Assembly (NCBI RefSeq): GCF_002368295.1
Contig: NZ_AP018248.1
Location: 3,577,502 to 3,641,501, forward strand
Direction of reading: 5' to 3'
Length of the DNA stretch: 64,000 nucleotides
Source of the DNA: Tolypothrix tenuis PCC 7101
GTDB taxonomy: Bacteria; Cyanobacteriota; Cyanobacteriia; Cyanobacteriales; Nostocaceae
The notes beneath the pieces are model-generated. The model saw only the letters and a list, made by a program, of their open reading frames with translations, had not been told where the DNA came from and made no database searches. Of this stretch, positions 42,499 through 51,452 are shown piece after piece. Made by a program: the position numbers and the translations under genes. Position 1 is the stretch's first letter. Every line of letters starts with the position of its first letter.

Positions 42499-44328
42499 AT
42501 GCAAATCTGTCAAAATCTTCATTGCTCAAATCCCTTTAACCCTGATAGTAACAAGTTTTGCATGAGTTGCGGACACAGCAACTTTGGTAAGCTACTGGGA
42601 AACCGCTACCGCGTCTTAAAACTATTAGGTGAAGGCGGGTTTGGCAAGACTTACGCCGCAGAAGACACAGGTAGATTTGATGATGCTTGTGTGATCAAAC
42701 AATTCTTTCCTCAAGTATCGGGAACCGCCGCATTAACTAAAGCAGCAGAATTATTTAAACAAGAAGCAAAACGTCTGTTTGAATTGGGAGAAAATCATCC
42801 TCAAATTCCTAGGTTATTGGCTTATTTTGAACAAGGCTCAAGCTTATATTTAGTACAAGAATTTGTTCAAGGACAGACTTTATTGGCAGAACTACACCAA
42901 CAAGCCTTTAGCGAAGAACAAATTCAGCAACTTTTAGTTGATTTATTACCAGTTCTGCAATTTATCCACGATCGCAACGTCATTCATCGAGATATTAAAC
43001 CAGAAAATATCATGCGTCGTCAAAAAGATGGCAAACTCGTGTTAATTGACTTTGGTGGTGCAAAACAAGTCACCCAAACGAGTTTAGCCAGACAAGCTAC
43101 AGGAATTTATACTATCGGTTATGCGCCAAGTGAGCAAATGGCAGGATTTGCTTCTCCAGCCAGTGATTTATATGCCTTAGGTGCAACTTGTGCGCGTTTG
43201 TTAACTCAATCCTTGGCTACACAAGATGCAAATGGTAACCTCTGCGATCGCCTTTATGATCCTTATAATGCTCAATGGTTATGGCGGGAAAGATTGCAGG
43301 AAAAAGATATAACGATAAGTGATGAGTTAGGACAAATTATCGACAAGTTACTCAAACACGTGGCTAGGGAAAGATATCAATCGGCAGCAGAAGTTTTACA
43401 AGATTTGAATTTTAACAAGGCTAAAGTTGCGCCGTCTTTATCTCCTCAGAGTCCTAAAGTGATTAAAGTAATCCCAAAATTTAAATCTTCACTTTTTCAA
43501 AGTAGCCAAGTAAGTAATACTTTACCTCTAAAAACATTTGAATTTGATGTAATAACAGTAGATACAAGAGGTAAAGAAATTAGCCGTAACCGTAGTAGTG
43601 CACAATTCTTTGAAGAGGAATTAGGGAGCGGTATAACTCTAGAAATGGTATCTATTCCTGGCGGTAAATTTATGATGGGTTCATCACTAAAAGAAGGACA
43701 TGAACGTGAAAAACCGCAGCATCCAGTTAAAGTTTCTGGCTTTTTCATAGGTAAATATGAAGTTACCCAAGCCCAATATAAGGCAATAATGGGTAGTAAT
43801 CCATCTAAATTTAAAGGTGATACACGACCAGTAGAAAAGGTTATTTGGAATGAAGCAATAGAATTTTGTGAAAAATTAAGCCATAAGACAGGACGTACCT
43901 ATCGACTACCCAGTGAAGCAGAATGGGAATATGCTTGTCGTGCTGGAACTACTACACCTTTTTATTTTGGCGAAACCATTACTAGTAATTTAGTCAACTA
44001 TGACGGAAATTATGTATATGCTTCTGAGCTACAAAGTAACTATCGTAAGCAAACAACACCAGTAGGTAGTTTTCTACCTAATGCTTTCGGTTTATATGAT
44101 ATGCACGGTAATGCTTGGGAATGGTGTGAAGATTATTATCATGAAAATTACCAAGGCGCGCCTATGAATGGTAGTGCTTGGTTAACTGCTGGAGATGGTA
44201 TTTATCGACTACTGCGTGGTGGTTCTTGGTACAATGTGCCTAGTTATTGTCGCAGTGCGAATCGCATTTGTGCTGGAGTAGATAATCGTAATCTATACAT
44301 TAGTTTTCGTGTCGTATTTAGCAAGTAA
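42499..44328 (+). CDS. Serine/threonine protein kinase fused to a formylglycine-generating-enzyme (sulfatase-modifying factor) domain
   Basis: 609 residues. An N-terminal zinc-ribbon-like segment (CQNLHC and FCMSCG, 4-26) precedes a Hanks-type kinase (about 36-305) with LLGEGGFGKTY, catalytic VIHRDIKPENIM and LIDFGGAK. A linker leads to an FGE/SUMF1-like domain (about 385-609): IPGGKFMMGSS, GKYEVTQAQYKAIMG, YRLPSEAEWEYACRAGTTTPF and LLRGGSWYNVPSYCRSANR. The fusion is known in cyanobacteria. The FGE part is thought to be used for binding or as a sensor rather than proven oxidase activity. There are no transmembrane segments. The target is unknown. Confidence 0.9.
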   Translation: MQICQNLHCSNPFNPDSNKFCMSCGHSNFGKLLGNRYRVLKLLGEGGFGKTYAAEDTGRFDDACVIKQFFPQVSGTAALTKAAELFKQEAKRLFELGENHPQIPRLLAYFEQGSSLYLVQEFVQGQTLLAELHQQAFSEEQIQQLLVDLLPVLQFIHDRNVIHRDIKPENIMRRQKDGKLVLIDFGGAKQVTQTSLARQATGIYTIGYAPSEQMAGFASPASDLYALGATCARLLTQSLATQDANGNLCDRLYDPYNAQWLWRERLQEKDITISDELGQIIDKLLKHVARERYQSAAEVLQDLNFNKAKVAPSLSPQSPKVIKVIPKFKSSLFQSSQVSNTLPLKTFEFDVITVDTRGKEISRNRSSAQFFEEELGSGITLEMVSIPGGKFMMGSSLKEGHEREKPQHPVKVSGFFIGKYEVTQAQYKAIMGSNPSKFKGDTRPVEKVIWNEAIEFCEKLSHKTGRTYRLPSEAEWEYACRAGTTTPFYFGETITSNLVNYDGNYVYASELQSNYRKQTTPVGSFLPNAFGLYDMHGNAWEWCEDYYHENYQGAPMNGSAWLTAGDGIYRLLRGGSWYNVPSYCRSANRICAGVDNRNLYISFRVVFSK

Positions 44329-44424
44329 GCAATTCATCTTTAATATTATTTTCATAGGATTAAAAATTGAAAATTTCTGAGTTACAATTTTAATAAATTG
44401 GTGTTTCAATTAGTAGTAGTAAAT

Positions 44425-44510
44425 GTAGGGTGTGTTGTCGCGCAGCGCAACGCACCGAGACAATATCAACGACTCCAGGTGCGTTAGCCTACGGCATAAC
44501 ACACCCTACT
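44425..44510. repeat. Two GGTGCGTT/GTGTGTT-type palindromic repeats
   Basis: The first (44425-44457) reads GTAGGGTGTGTTGTCGCGCA and then CGCAACGCACC. The second (44479-44510) reads GGTGCGTTAGCCTACGGCAT plus AACACACCCTAC. They are arranged head to head between the convergent kinase-FGE and nucleotidase genes. Confidence 0.82.
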
Positions 44511-44571
44511 TTAAATTTAAATTTGTTTATATACATTGAAATTTTCTCGTCAATTTACTTAATTAATCAAG

Positions 44572-46077
44572 TCATTTTACTATATGTTTATAAGATACTT
44601 GACTCTTCATCTGGTCAATTACAACAAAACGAATATCCCGCTTTTCTGCAATTAACTTCATACCTGGCTGTTGCAAATTTAAGAAATCTAATCCTATCTC
44701 TTTACCACTGATTAAAAACTCAGTAGTAGCAACTTTATAAGTTCTTTTAACGTCAAGTGGTTGACCATTAATTAACCAACTTCCTGAATTGGTTTCTTGA
44801 GTAACTTTGGCTGTTTGCAAATAGCCACCAGTACCTTTATTAAGTTGTCCTTGATCCAATACCCTTTTTAACAGCGCACCATTTATCTCTATCGCCACAA
44901 CTTTACCGCCGAAAGGTAGTATGCGAATCACATCATATTGAGTAATTGGGCCTGGTGGAATCACATCATCAATCCGAATTGAACCACCATTAAATACGGC
45001 TAAATCGGCATCAGGTAATTCTTTCAACATCGCCGCCGCAATTAAATCTGTTAACTGAGTGGATTTATTGCGAACGCTAGATTCTAAACCATCTAAAGCA
45101 AATGGCAGTTTCGCGATTTGTTGATCTGGATTAAAACCGTTGGCGCGGAATGCTTGATAACCTTTTTCTAGCCATTCTCTAACTACCTTTGCTGTTTTTG
45201 GTTCGTCGGCAATTTTTTCGGTAATTGGTACTAGCCGGGAGTTAACTGCCAGACTTTTTTTAACAGTATCGTAAGTCAATTGATGAATATAAACTGTACG
45301 AGCATTAGCATCAGCTTTAAAAATCGGTGTCAAATCTCGACCCCGCCATGCCTGGATATTTTCATGCTCATGACCACCTAGAATGATATCAATTTCTGGT
45401 ACAGCTTCCGCTAATTGGATATCGCTGCTATAAGGCAAATGGGTAATGGCAACTATAATATCCGCTTTTCCTTTCAGTTCCTTCACTTGCTGTTTAGCTG
45501 TGGCAATGGGATCTGTATAACTAACGTACTTAGCCGGATTACTATTGAGGGTAAGACCAATTAAACCTACCCTGACTACAGCACCGCGATCGCCTTTCAC
45601 ATTCAAGACGATGGAACGAGGTACACTTTTGAAAGGCTGTCCTTTGCTATCTGATACATTACTCGATACCCAGCGAAAGCGAGATTCTTGCAATCTTTGA
45701 TAGAACAGGTTTTCTGGTAAATCAAATTCATGATTACCAAAAGTCGCATAGTCAAAGCCAACAGCATTCATCACCGCTACCATTTGCTGACCGGCTAGGG
45801 GTACACCATTAATTTTGGCTGTTCCTAAAGCCGAAGGGCTAAATGCATCTCCTGCCAACACCGTGTATGTACGAGGGTTGGCTTTGTAAAGTTGTTGACG
45901 TAGTGTCGCCACACGCGCCAACCCGCCACGAGTTCCCCCTTCTACTGGTGTGATTTCATAGATGTCATTTAGTTGCAGCAGGTTAATATCTACAATTTCC
46001 GCAGATGCTGGAGTAGCTAAAGCTACCGTCGCCAATAGCTGTAAAACAATGCTGCATCCCTTCGGGATTAGTTTCAT
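44572..46077 (-). CDS. Exported 5'-nucleotidase/metallophosphatase (UshA-like)
   Basis: 501 residues with a signal peptide (GCSIVLQLLATVALATPASA, cut near 26). The N-terminal metallophosphatase domain shows INLLQLNDIYEI, VLAGDAFSPSALG, FGNHEFDLP, VAITHLP and ILGGHEHE. The C-terminal 5'-nucleotidase domain includes ADLAVFNGGSIRIDDVIPPGPIT and ILPFGGKVVAIEINGALLK. It probably hydrolyses nucleotides or other phosphate esters in the periplasm, supplying phosphate or nucleosides. It is a single gene; the upstream GHL10 gene ends 92 bp away. Confidence 0.9.
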   Translation of the reverse strand: MKLIPKGCSIVLQLLATVALATPASAEIVDINLLQLNDIYEITPVEGGTRGGLARVATLRQQLYKANPRTYTVLAGDAFSPSALGTAKINGVPLAGQQMVAVMNAVGFDYATFGNHEFDLPENLFYQRLQESRFRWVSSNVSDSKGQPFKSVPRSIVLNVKGDRGAVVRVGLIGLTLNSNPAKYVSYTDPIATAKQQVKELKGKADIIVAITHLPYSSDIQLAEAVPEIDIILGGHEHENIQAWRGRDLTPIFKADANARTVYIHQLTYDTVKKSLAVNSRLVPITEKIADEPKTAKVVREWLEKGYQAFRANGFNPDQQIAKLPFALDGLESSVRNKSTQLTDLIAAAMLKELPDADLAVFNGGSIRIDDVIPPGPITQYDVIRILPFGGKVVAIEINGALLKRVLDQGQLNKGTGGYLQTAKVTQETNSGSWLINGQPLDVKRTYKVATTEFLISGKEIGLDFLNLQQPGMKLIAEKRDIRFVVIDQMKSQVSYKHIVK

Positions 46078-46129
46078 ATTTGGCTGGTAATCACTTTGAA
46101 TCTACGGAATTGATTTTACATGAGTTGGG

Positions 46130-46157
46130 GAGACGCGATGAATCGCGTCTGTACAAG
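46130..46157. repeat. GACGCGATGAATCGCGTC repeat
   Basis: A single copy of the palindrome followed by TGTACAAG, identical in its core to the copy at 21266-21314. Between two minus-strand genes. Confidence 0.85.
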
Positions 46158-46169
46158 AATCCCCAATCC

Positions 46170-47756
46170 CTAACTCCCAATAGCTGTTTGTCCCTGGGTA
46201 CCGTAGCGATTGACTGCGGAAATGGCGACGCTATCAATCTTAGCTGGGGAGTTAACACTATTGAATAAGTAAGAAGTTTGCGCTCCGGGAAGGATGGTTG
46301 TATTCCACTGATTGCCAGTTTTGGTTTGCATTACCCACAACCAAGCTTTTTCTGGTGCTGGAGATTGCCAAGTAAGTTTATTGATTTTACCTGTAGTTGT
46401 ATCTCGCTCAACGTTGAGTATCGGTTGAGCAGGTTGCGTCTTGTCTAACCAAGGAGAAGCAGGAATCAGCGCAGGAGTGGAGTAAGCTTCTTTTTCCAGT
46501 AGATTGGAGATGCGATCGCGGTTTTGCATAATCGGCTTCATACTATAGTGAATGTTGCCTGTTGAGCCTGCAGAATTACGCGTTGACTTAATTTGAGAGA
46601 TAATTTCATTGGCTGGCCAAGCAGCAGAACTGCGATCGCCTACCCGACTGGTATAATTACCCGGCCAGATATGTCTTCCTTGTTGGTTCTGCTGAATCCA
46701 CCAATTGAGCAAAACCGGATAACTTTGTTGAACTTTGTCAATTCTCCAATATAACTGCGGCGAAAAGTAATCTAACCAGCCATTAATTAGCCATTGACGG
46801 GAATCAGCATATAACTGGTTGTAAGCATCGAAAGACCCACCGCCATTAAGACTCTTGGTCTGAGCAGGATAGCCTGGCCGCCAAATACCGAAAGGACTAA
46901 TACCAAACTTGACCCAGGGTTTTTCCTGTTTAATTGCTTGATAGAGATGCTGCACTAATGTATTGATGTTTTCCCGTCTCCAGTCATCACGGCTGAGTTT
47001 CCCTCCAGTTTTCTGGTATTTCTGCCAACTGGATGCGTCGGGAAAATCTATTGTACCTCTAGCATTCTGTTCTGGATAAGGATAAAAATAATCGTCAAGA
47101 TGGACTCCGTCTATGTCGTAGCGCTTGACGACATCCATCACCACATTGACAGTATAGTCTTGAACTTCTGGTTCACCGGGATCTAGCCAAAGATATCTAC
47201 CATACTTCTTCACCCACTCGGGATGCGCTTTACTAACATGGTTAGCCGCTACTGCTGATTTTGATTGACCGTGACGGGCGCGGTAGGGATTAAACCAAGC
47301 GTGTAATTCTATGCCGCGCTTGTGTGCTTCATCAACTGCAAAAGCTAGGGGGTCGTAATTTGGGAATGGTGCTTTACCCATTTCTCCGGTCAAAAATTCC
47401 GACCAAGGTTCATAAGCAGAAGCATACAAAGCATCAGCAGCCGGGCGCACCTGCAAAATCACTGCATTCAATTTTAAAGACGCAGCGCGATCGAGCATAG
47501 CAATTAGTTCTGCTTGCTGCTGTGATGATGTTAATCCTGGTCTGGAAGGCCAATCAATATTAGCGACAGTCGCAATCCATGCACCCCGAAACTCTCGTGT
47601 TGGTTGAGGAGGGAGAGCCTGAGATTGTATTGGGGGAAAGGTTTCTGCGGAATAGACTGCGGGTGTAACTGTCAGTAGTAATGTAGTAATAAAAATTGCT
47701 ATTAAATAGCAGTAACGTAGTTTTTTACGGAATAACAAGCGAAACATTTTGATCAT
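46170..47756 (-). CDS. Exported glycoside hydrolase of the GHL10 (DUF187) family
   Basis: 528 residues. A signal/anchor segment (YCYLIAIFITTLLLTVTPAVYSA, 15-37) is followed by a TIM-barrel domain: REFRGAWIATVANIDWPS, LKLNAVILQVRPAADALYAS, GIELHAWFNPYRAR, DVVKRYDIDGVHLDDYFYPYP and KFGISPFGIWRPG. The C-terminus (about 440-528) looks like a fibronectin-type beta domain. The GHL10 group is implicated in cleaving cell-surface or peptidoglycan-linked glycans. The substrate is not known. It is encoded upstream of the nucleotidase on the same strand. Confidence 0.88.
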   Translation of the reverse strand: MIKMFRLLFRKKLRYCYLIAIFITTLLLTVTPAVYSAETFPPIQSQALPPQPTREFRGAWIATVANIDWPSRPGLTSSQQQAELIAMLDRAASLKLNAVILQVRPAADALYASAYEPWSEFLTGEMGKAPFPNYDPLAFAVDEAHKRGIELHAWFNPYRARHGQSKSAVAANHVSKAHPEWVKKYGRYLWLDPGEPEVQDYTVNVVMDVVKRYDIDGVHLDDYFYPYPEQNARGTIDFPDASSWQKYQKTGGKLSRDDWRRENINTLVQHLYQAIKQEKPWVKFGISPFGIWRPGYPAQTKSLNGGGSFDAYNQLYADSRQWLINGWLDYFSPQLYWRIDKVQQSYPVLLNWWIQQNQQGRHIWPGNYTSRVGDRSSAAWPANEIISQIKSTRNSAGSTGNIHYSMKPIMQNRDRISNLLEKEAYSTPALIPASPWLDKTQPAQPILNVERDTTTGKINKLTWQSPAPEKAWLWVMQTKTGNQWNTTILPGAQTSYLFNSVNSPAKIDSVAISAVNRYGTQGQTAIGS

Positions 47757-48093
47757 TGGGAGTTGGTGAGGAGAAGCAAGTCGGGAGGATGAGGTAGATG
47801 AGGAAGCAGGGGTGCAGAGGAAGCAGAGGAAGCAGAGGAAGCAGAGGAAGCAGGTGAGAAATTTCCATTACCCAGTCCCCAATCCCCAATCCCCAGTCCC
47901 CCATTCCCCATGACGACCTTATTTTATGAACCATTCGTTTGACAAGTAGCAGGCAGATCTTGTTCCCTGAAACTATTGCTGTGCCTGAAAAACTGATAAA
48001 TTCTGTTTATAGAATGGAATAATAAAGGGTTAACAATATCCATTTCTTTCTTACCCCTGGAGAGCGCTAGCCAGCAATCGGTAATTATATTTC
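47757..48093. other. Intergenic region with 9-bp tandem repeat
   Basis: A divergent promoter region between the glycosidase and ABC exporter genes. Contains a tandem GCAGAGGAA array (47814-47851) and CAATCCCCAATCCCCAGTCC short repeats. No gene. Confidence 0.6.
47814..47851. repeat. Tandem repeat, unit GCAGAGGAA
   Basis: About four consecutive copies of a 9-bp unit. Confidence 0.88.
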
Positions 48094-49725
48094 ATGAATC
48101 TGATTTATTTTCTTTTACGTTCTTCATGGGGACTTGTTGCGATCGCGATCGTTACTGGATTCCTGAGTGGTGGTAGTAGTGCGGGATTAATTGCCCTCAT
48201 TAGTTCTGCTGCTAATCCCGGTACCTCGTCACCCCTCACAGTTATAGCTTGGGGCTTTGTTGGTTTAGCCATAGTTGCATTAGTTACCAGTATCATTTCT
48301 CAGGTGATGTTAGTTCGCCTCTCACAAAATGCCATCTTGCAATTACGGATGGGTTTAAGCCGTCAAATACTGGGTTCGGAGTTAAGCCATTTAGAACATT
48401 TAGGTAATCCTCGACTATTAGCAACTCTCACAGAGGATGTACAAGCTGTAGCGAATGCGGTGTATATCATTCCTTTCCTCTGCATTGATATCTCAATGGT
48501 TTTGGGTTGCCTGGTGTATATTACTTGGCTATCTTGGGTTGTACTGTTCTCTGTTATTGTTTTGATGCTGGTAGGTGTAGGCAGTTGTCAATGGTTGTTG
48601 AATAAGGGCGAGAAATTGCTGGCGTTAGCACGTGAGGATCAAGATGTTTTATTTAAGCATTTAGGCACCATTACGGGAGGAGTTAAGGAACTTAAACTTA
48701 ATTATCAACGCCGGCAAATATTTTTAACCAAAAACCTCCAAACAACAGCCGATAACTTCCGCAATCACAATGTCCAAGGGCTTACCCTATTTGCTACCAC
48801 TACAAGCTGGGGAAAGCTGCTATTCTTTTTTGCGATCGGTTTTTTACTGTTTGCATTACCTAAATTACTAACTATTAGTCCACAAACTCTCTCTGGCTTC
48901 ATCTTGACCTTTACTTATTTGATGTTGCCAATGGACAATATTATCAACAATCTACCGCAAATCAGCAAAGCTAATGTCGCTTTGCAAAAGATAGAATCTC
49001 TCGGTTTATCTTTAGCGAGTCGTGCGGAAGTATCGACAACAGTACCCCCCAAGTTTAAATCTACTTGGCAGACTCTACAACTGAAGGGAATTAGCCATAC
49101 ATATTACACCGATCAAGAAGATAGTAGCTTTATTCTTGGCCCTATTGATTTAAAATTGTCTCCGCAAGAATTGGTATTTATTGTAGGAGGTAATGGTAGC
49201 GGTAAATCGACTCTAGCAAAGCTAATTACTGGACTCTACATCCCCGAAAAAGGAGAGATTTTATTAGATGGCGAGCCAATTAACGAACAAAATAGAGAAT
49301 GGTACCGCCAGCATTTTTCTGTAGTGTTTTCTGATTTCTATTTATTTGATGAACTTTTAGGCATAGAAAATCCTGATTTAGATATTCAAGCTACAAAATA
49401 CTTGCAGCAACTGCAACTTGACCATAAAGTAAAAGTAGAAAATGGCAAACTTTCTACCACTTCTCTGTCTCAAGGACAGCGTAAAAGGTTAGCTTTACTC
49501 ACAGCTTTATTAGAAGATAGACCAATTTATCTATTTGATGAATGGGCAGCAGACCAAGACCCATTATTCAAAGAAATATTTTACACTCAGCTATTAGCAG
49601 AATTGCGAGCTAAAGGTAAAACGGTGATTGCAATTAGCCACGACGATCGCTATTTCCATTTAGCGGATCGGGTCATCAAGTTAGACTACGGTAAAATTGA
49701 GTATGACCATGAATATGGCAAATAA
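48094..49725 (+). CDS. Cyclic-peptide-type ABC exporter (SyrD/PvdE-like, fused membrane and ATPase domains)
   Basis: 543 residues. Six membrane segments (about 10-300, starting LIYFLLRSSWGLVAIAIVTGF) precede an ATPase domain with Walker A VGGNGSGKSTLAKLITGLYIP (about 365-385), signature LSQGQRKRLALLTALLEDRP and Walker B IYLFDEWAADQDP, plus an ISHDDRYF H-loop. The DEWAADQDP form is typical of cyclic peptide/siderophore exporters. No NRPS or siderophore gene lies nearby, so the cargo is unknown. It could serve the oxygenase cluster or an unlinked pathway. ATG at 48094. Confidence 0.88.
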   Translation: MNLIYFLLRSSWGLVAIAIVTGFLSGGSSAGLIALISSAANPGTSSPLTVIAWGFVGLAIVALVTSIISQVMLVRLSQNAILQLRMGLSRQILGSELSHLEHLGNPRLLATLTEDVQAVANAVYIIPFLCIDISMVLGCLVYITWLSWVVLFSVIVLMLVGVGSCQWLLNKGEKLLALAREDQDVLFKHLGTITGGVKELKLNYQRRQIFLTKNLQTTADNFRNHNVQGLTLFATTTSWGKLLFFFAIGFLLFALPKLLTISPQTLSGFILTFTYLMLPMDNIINNLPQISKANVALQKIESLGLSLASRAEVSTTVPPKFKSTWQTLQLKGISHTYYTDQEDSSFILGPIDLKLSPQELVFIVGGNGSGKSTLAKLITGLYIPEKGEILLDGEPINEQNREWYRQHFSVVFSDFYLFDELLGIENPDLDIQATKYLQQLQLDHKVKVENGKLSTTSLSQGQRKRLALLTALLEDRPIYLFDEWAADQDPLFKEIFYTQLLAELRAKGKTVIAISHDDRYFHLADRVIKLDYGKIEYDHEYGK

Positions 49726-49777
49726 TTACTTGCTGGCATTTTGTTATATAAATAGTATTTGATTGATGAAATACACA

Positions 49778-49871
49778 GGTGCGTTAGCCAAAGGCTAACG
49801 CACCCTACAAATGAATATCACGTACTTTAGCGAGATTTAGAACCCCGACTGTTTCAAAAAGTCGGGGTTCT
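49778..49871. repeat. GGTGCGTTA palindrome and AACCCCGACT hairpin
   Basis: 49778-49808: GGTGCGTTAGCCAAAGGC followed by TAACGCACC. 49839-49871: AGAACCCCGACT and its complement around a loop, the same family as 21133-21165. Both lie just after the ABC exporter and may act as transcription ends. Confidence 0.82.
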
Positions 49872-49958
49872 GGGCAACAACGTTTACTTGAGTAAGTGCT
49901 ACTCCACTATATAAATACTAAAGGTTATGGGCAATTTTACTCGCAAGAATCCTAATTA

Positions 49959-50282
49959 TCAATTGGGTAATGTATTAGGGTTTTTGCTAGGTACATTGTC
50001 TTTTTTTATGTGCGGTAGTGAGTTTATCTTGAGTACAGGTTCCTTCTGTTCAAGTTGTCTGGTTTGGAGATTTTGAATTTCTCTCTCCATCAAATATTGC
50101 CCTTGTCTAAAAAATTGCTCGGAACTTGATGGTACTAAGTCACGAGATAAATGTTGCGCTTGTTGTGGCGTTAAACTGGGAATTTGTTGAGCATTAATAG
50201 CATTTTGACCTGCTAATAAAAAAGCTGTGGAAAACCCCAATGCTGTTACTTTGAAAAAGCGGGTAAATATCAGGTTCAACAT
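49959..50282 (-). CDS. Small exported protein of unknown function
   Basis: 107 residues with a probable signal peptide (VTALGFSTAFLLAGQNAINA, cut near 31) and a Gln-rich mature part (SLTPQQAQHLSRDLVPSSSEQFFRQGQYLMEREIQNL), ending in a Pro/Asn-rich tail. Helical in the middle, no cysteines. It is a single gene between repeat-rich regions. Not recognised as a family. Confidence 0.65.
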   Translation of the reverse strand: MLNLIFTRFFKVTALGFSTAFLLAGQNAINAQQIPSLTPQQAQHLSRDLVPSSSEQFFRQGQYLMEREIQNLQTRQLEQKEPVLKINSLPHIKKDNVPSKNPNTLPN

Positions 50283-50747
50283 GATTTATACCTCTCTACC
50301 ATAAATGCTAGTTCAAACCATGTTGTATTGGTCTGACTACTACTAAAATAAAATGATTTACTGGTGATAACCTCCTGCTAATGGGTTAATTCATCAACGA
50401 ATTCAACATCACAATATTCAGGAAATTATCACAAAATAATTTTCTCTTAGAGGTTGTTTGAAAAGTTTTTCCCTGTGATTTTAATTGCACTGTTACCCCC
50501 CTTAATCCCCCCATGGAAAGGGCTACGGTGTACACACAAGTGCTAGTAAACTACTATCTCAAGGAGTTGGGGGGAGTAAAAGGTGGTGGAAAATCCAAAA
50601 AATATCCAATTTCTAATAATATAAACATATAAGGACACAACAATGTTGTGTCCCTATATCTGTTGTATTCTTTTTCAAATTGGTAGCAATTATCCAATTC
50701 CACCAAATTAAAACAGCTTTCTTTCCCCCTGCTTCTTCAGTAAAATT
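50283..50747. other. Intergenic region with a solo foldback terminus
   Basis: No gene. CCCCCCTTAATCCCCCCATGG (about 50497-50517) leads into the foldback terminus at 50523-50541 and then AGTTGGGGGGAG, together forming an imperfect palindrome. A second small palindrome (ACACAACAATGTTGTGTCC, about 50635-50653) follows. Confidence 0.6.
50523..50541. repeat. Solo copy of the foldback-element terminus
   Basis: CTACGGTGTACACACAAGT is identical to the first 19 bases of the CRISPR-carrying element at 16050. It sits in a C-rich/G-rich palindromic context (CCCCCATGGAAAGGG before, GTTGGGGGGAG after), again at a hairpin-like tip. No second end was found nearby. Confidence 0.75.
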
Positions 50748-51284
50748 TTAGAATCTATCCGTTTCTTGAGCCGGCGCAACTGCTCCTGGTTGAGACATAA
50801 AGAAGTTTTGCGCGGATTCATTTTGGTATATGCATCTAATATCAGGCTTGTCAGTATCTAAGTTACCTGTAAAGCCAAAAGTATTTAGGCGATTTTTACA
50901 TTCTCTTACTTGGTCAGATGTTACTAACTTGCGCTGCTCTAAAAGTGCCCAGTTATTTTGGCGCAGAACGCATCCAGGGCGCATACTTGGTTGAGCAACA
51001 TAAACATTAAACGGGTTAAGAGTTACGAAAAGTCTAGCGTCCATCACCATAGCGCTGGCTCCGTATTGCACACAAATTTCAGGGTTCGGTGCTTTAGTAT
51101 CAATAAATTCACGAGAAGCCACGTTAGATGGGGACAAAGTAGTTGTTGAGCTAAAAGCAATGCCAATCCCAATCCCCAAGACAAACACTCCCCCCAAAAT
51201 TGCTATGGTGGTGAAGTTAAAGAGGGAAGATTGTAATGGAGAAGATTTAGAACTATTACCTGGTCTAGTGGGTGTACGTCTCAT
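50748..51284 (-). CDS. DUF3172-family protein with one membrane anchor
   Basis: 178 residues. A basic Ser/Pro-rich N-terminus, one membrane segment (TTIAILGGVFVLGIGIGIAF, about 25-44) and a conserved soluble part (PNPEICVQYGASAMVMDARLFVTLNPFNVYVAQPSMRPGCVLRQNNWALLEQ) mark the cyanobacterial DUF3172 family. The function is unknown. Three or more cysteines lie in the exported or periplasmic-facing domain. Single gene; ATG at 51284. Confidence 0.85.
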   Translation of the reverse strand: MRRTPTRPGNSSKSSPLQSSLFNFTTIAILGGVFVLGIGIGIAFSSTTTLSPSNVASREFIDTKAPNPEICVQYGASAMVMDARLFVTLNPFNVYVAQPSMRPGCVLRQNNWALLEQRKLVTSDQVRECKNRLNTFGFTGNLDTDKPDIRCIYQNESAQNFFMSQPGAVAPAQETDRF

Positions 51285-51452
51285 TGTCGCTGGTTTACCT
51301 TCACGCCTCAGATAGCAGGGAGTTTTTTACAATGCTCTCCCTATTTAAGTATGACGATTATTGCGCGGAATTGCCTCCTAGTTTCTAGACTTTTTACAAA
51401 TATAGGGTGTCAAGGGTGTGAGAAAGCAGGGGGGACAAGGTGGATCAGGAAA

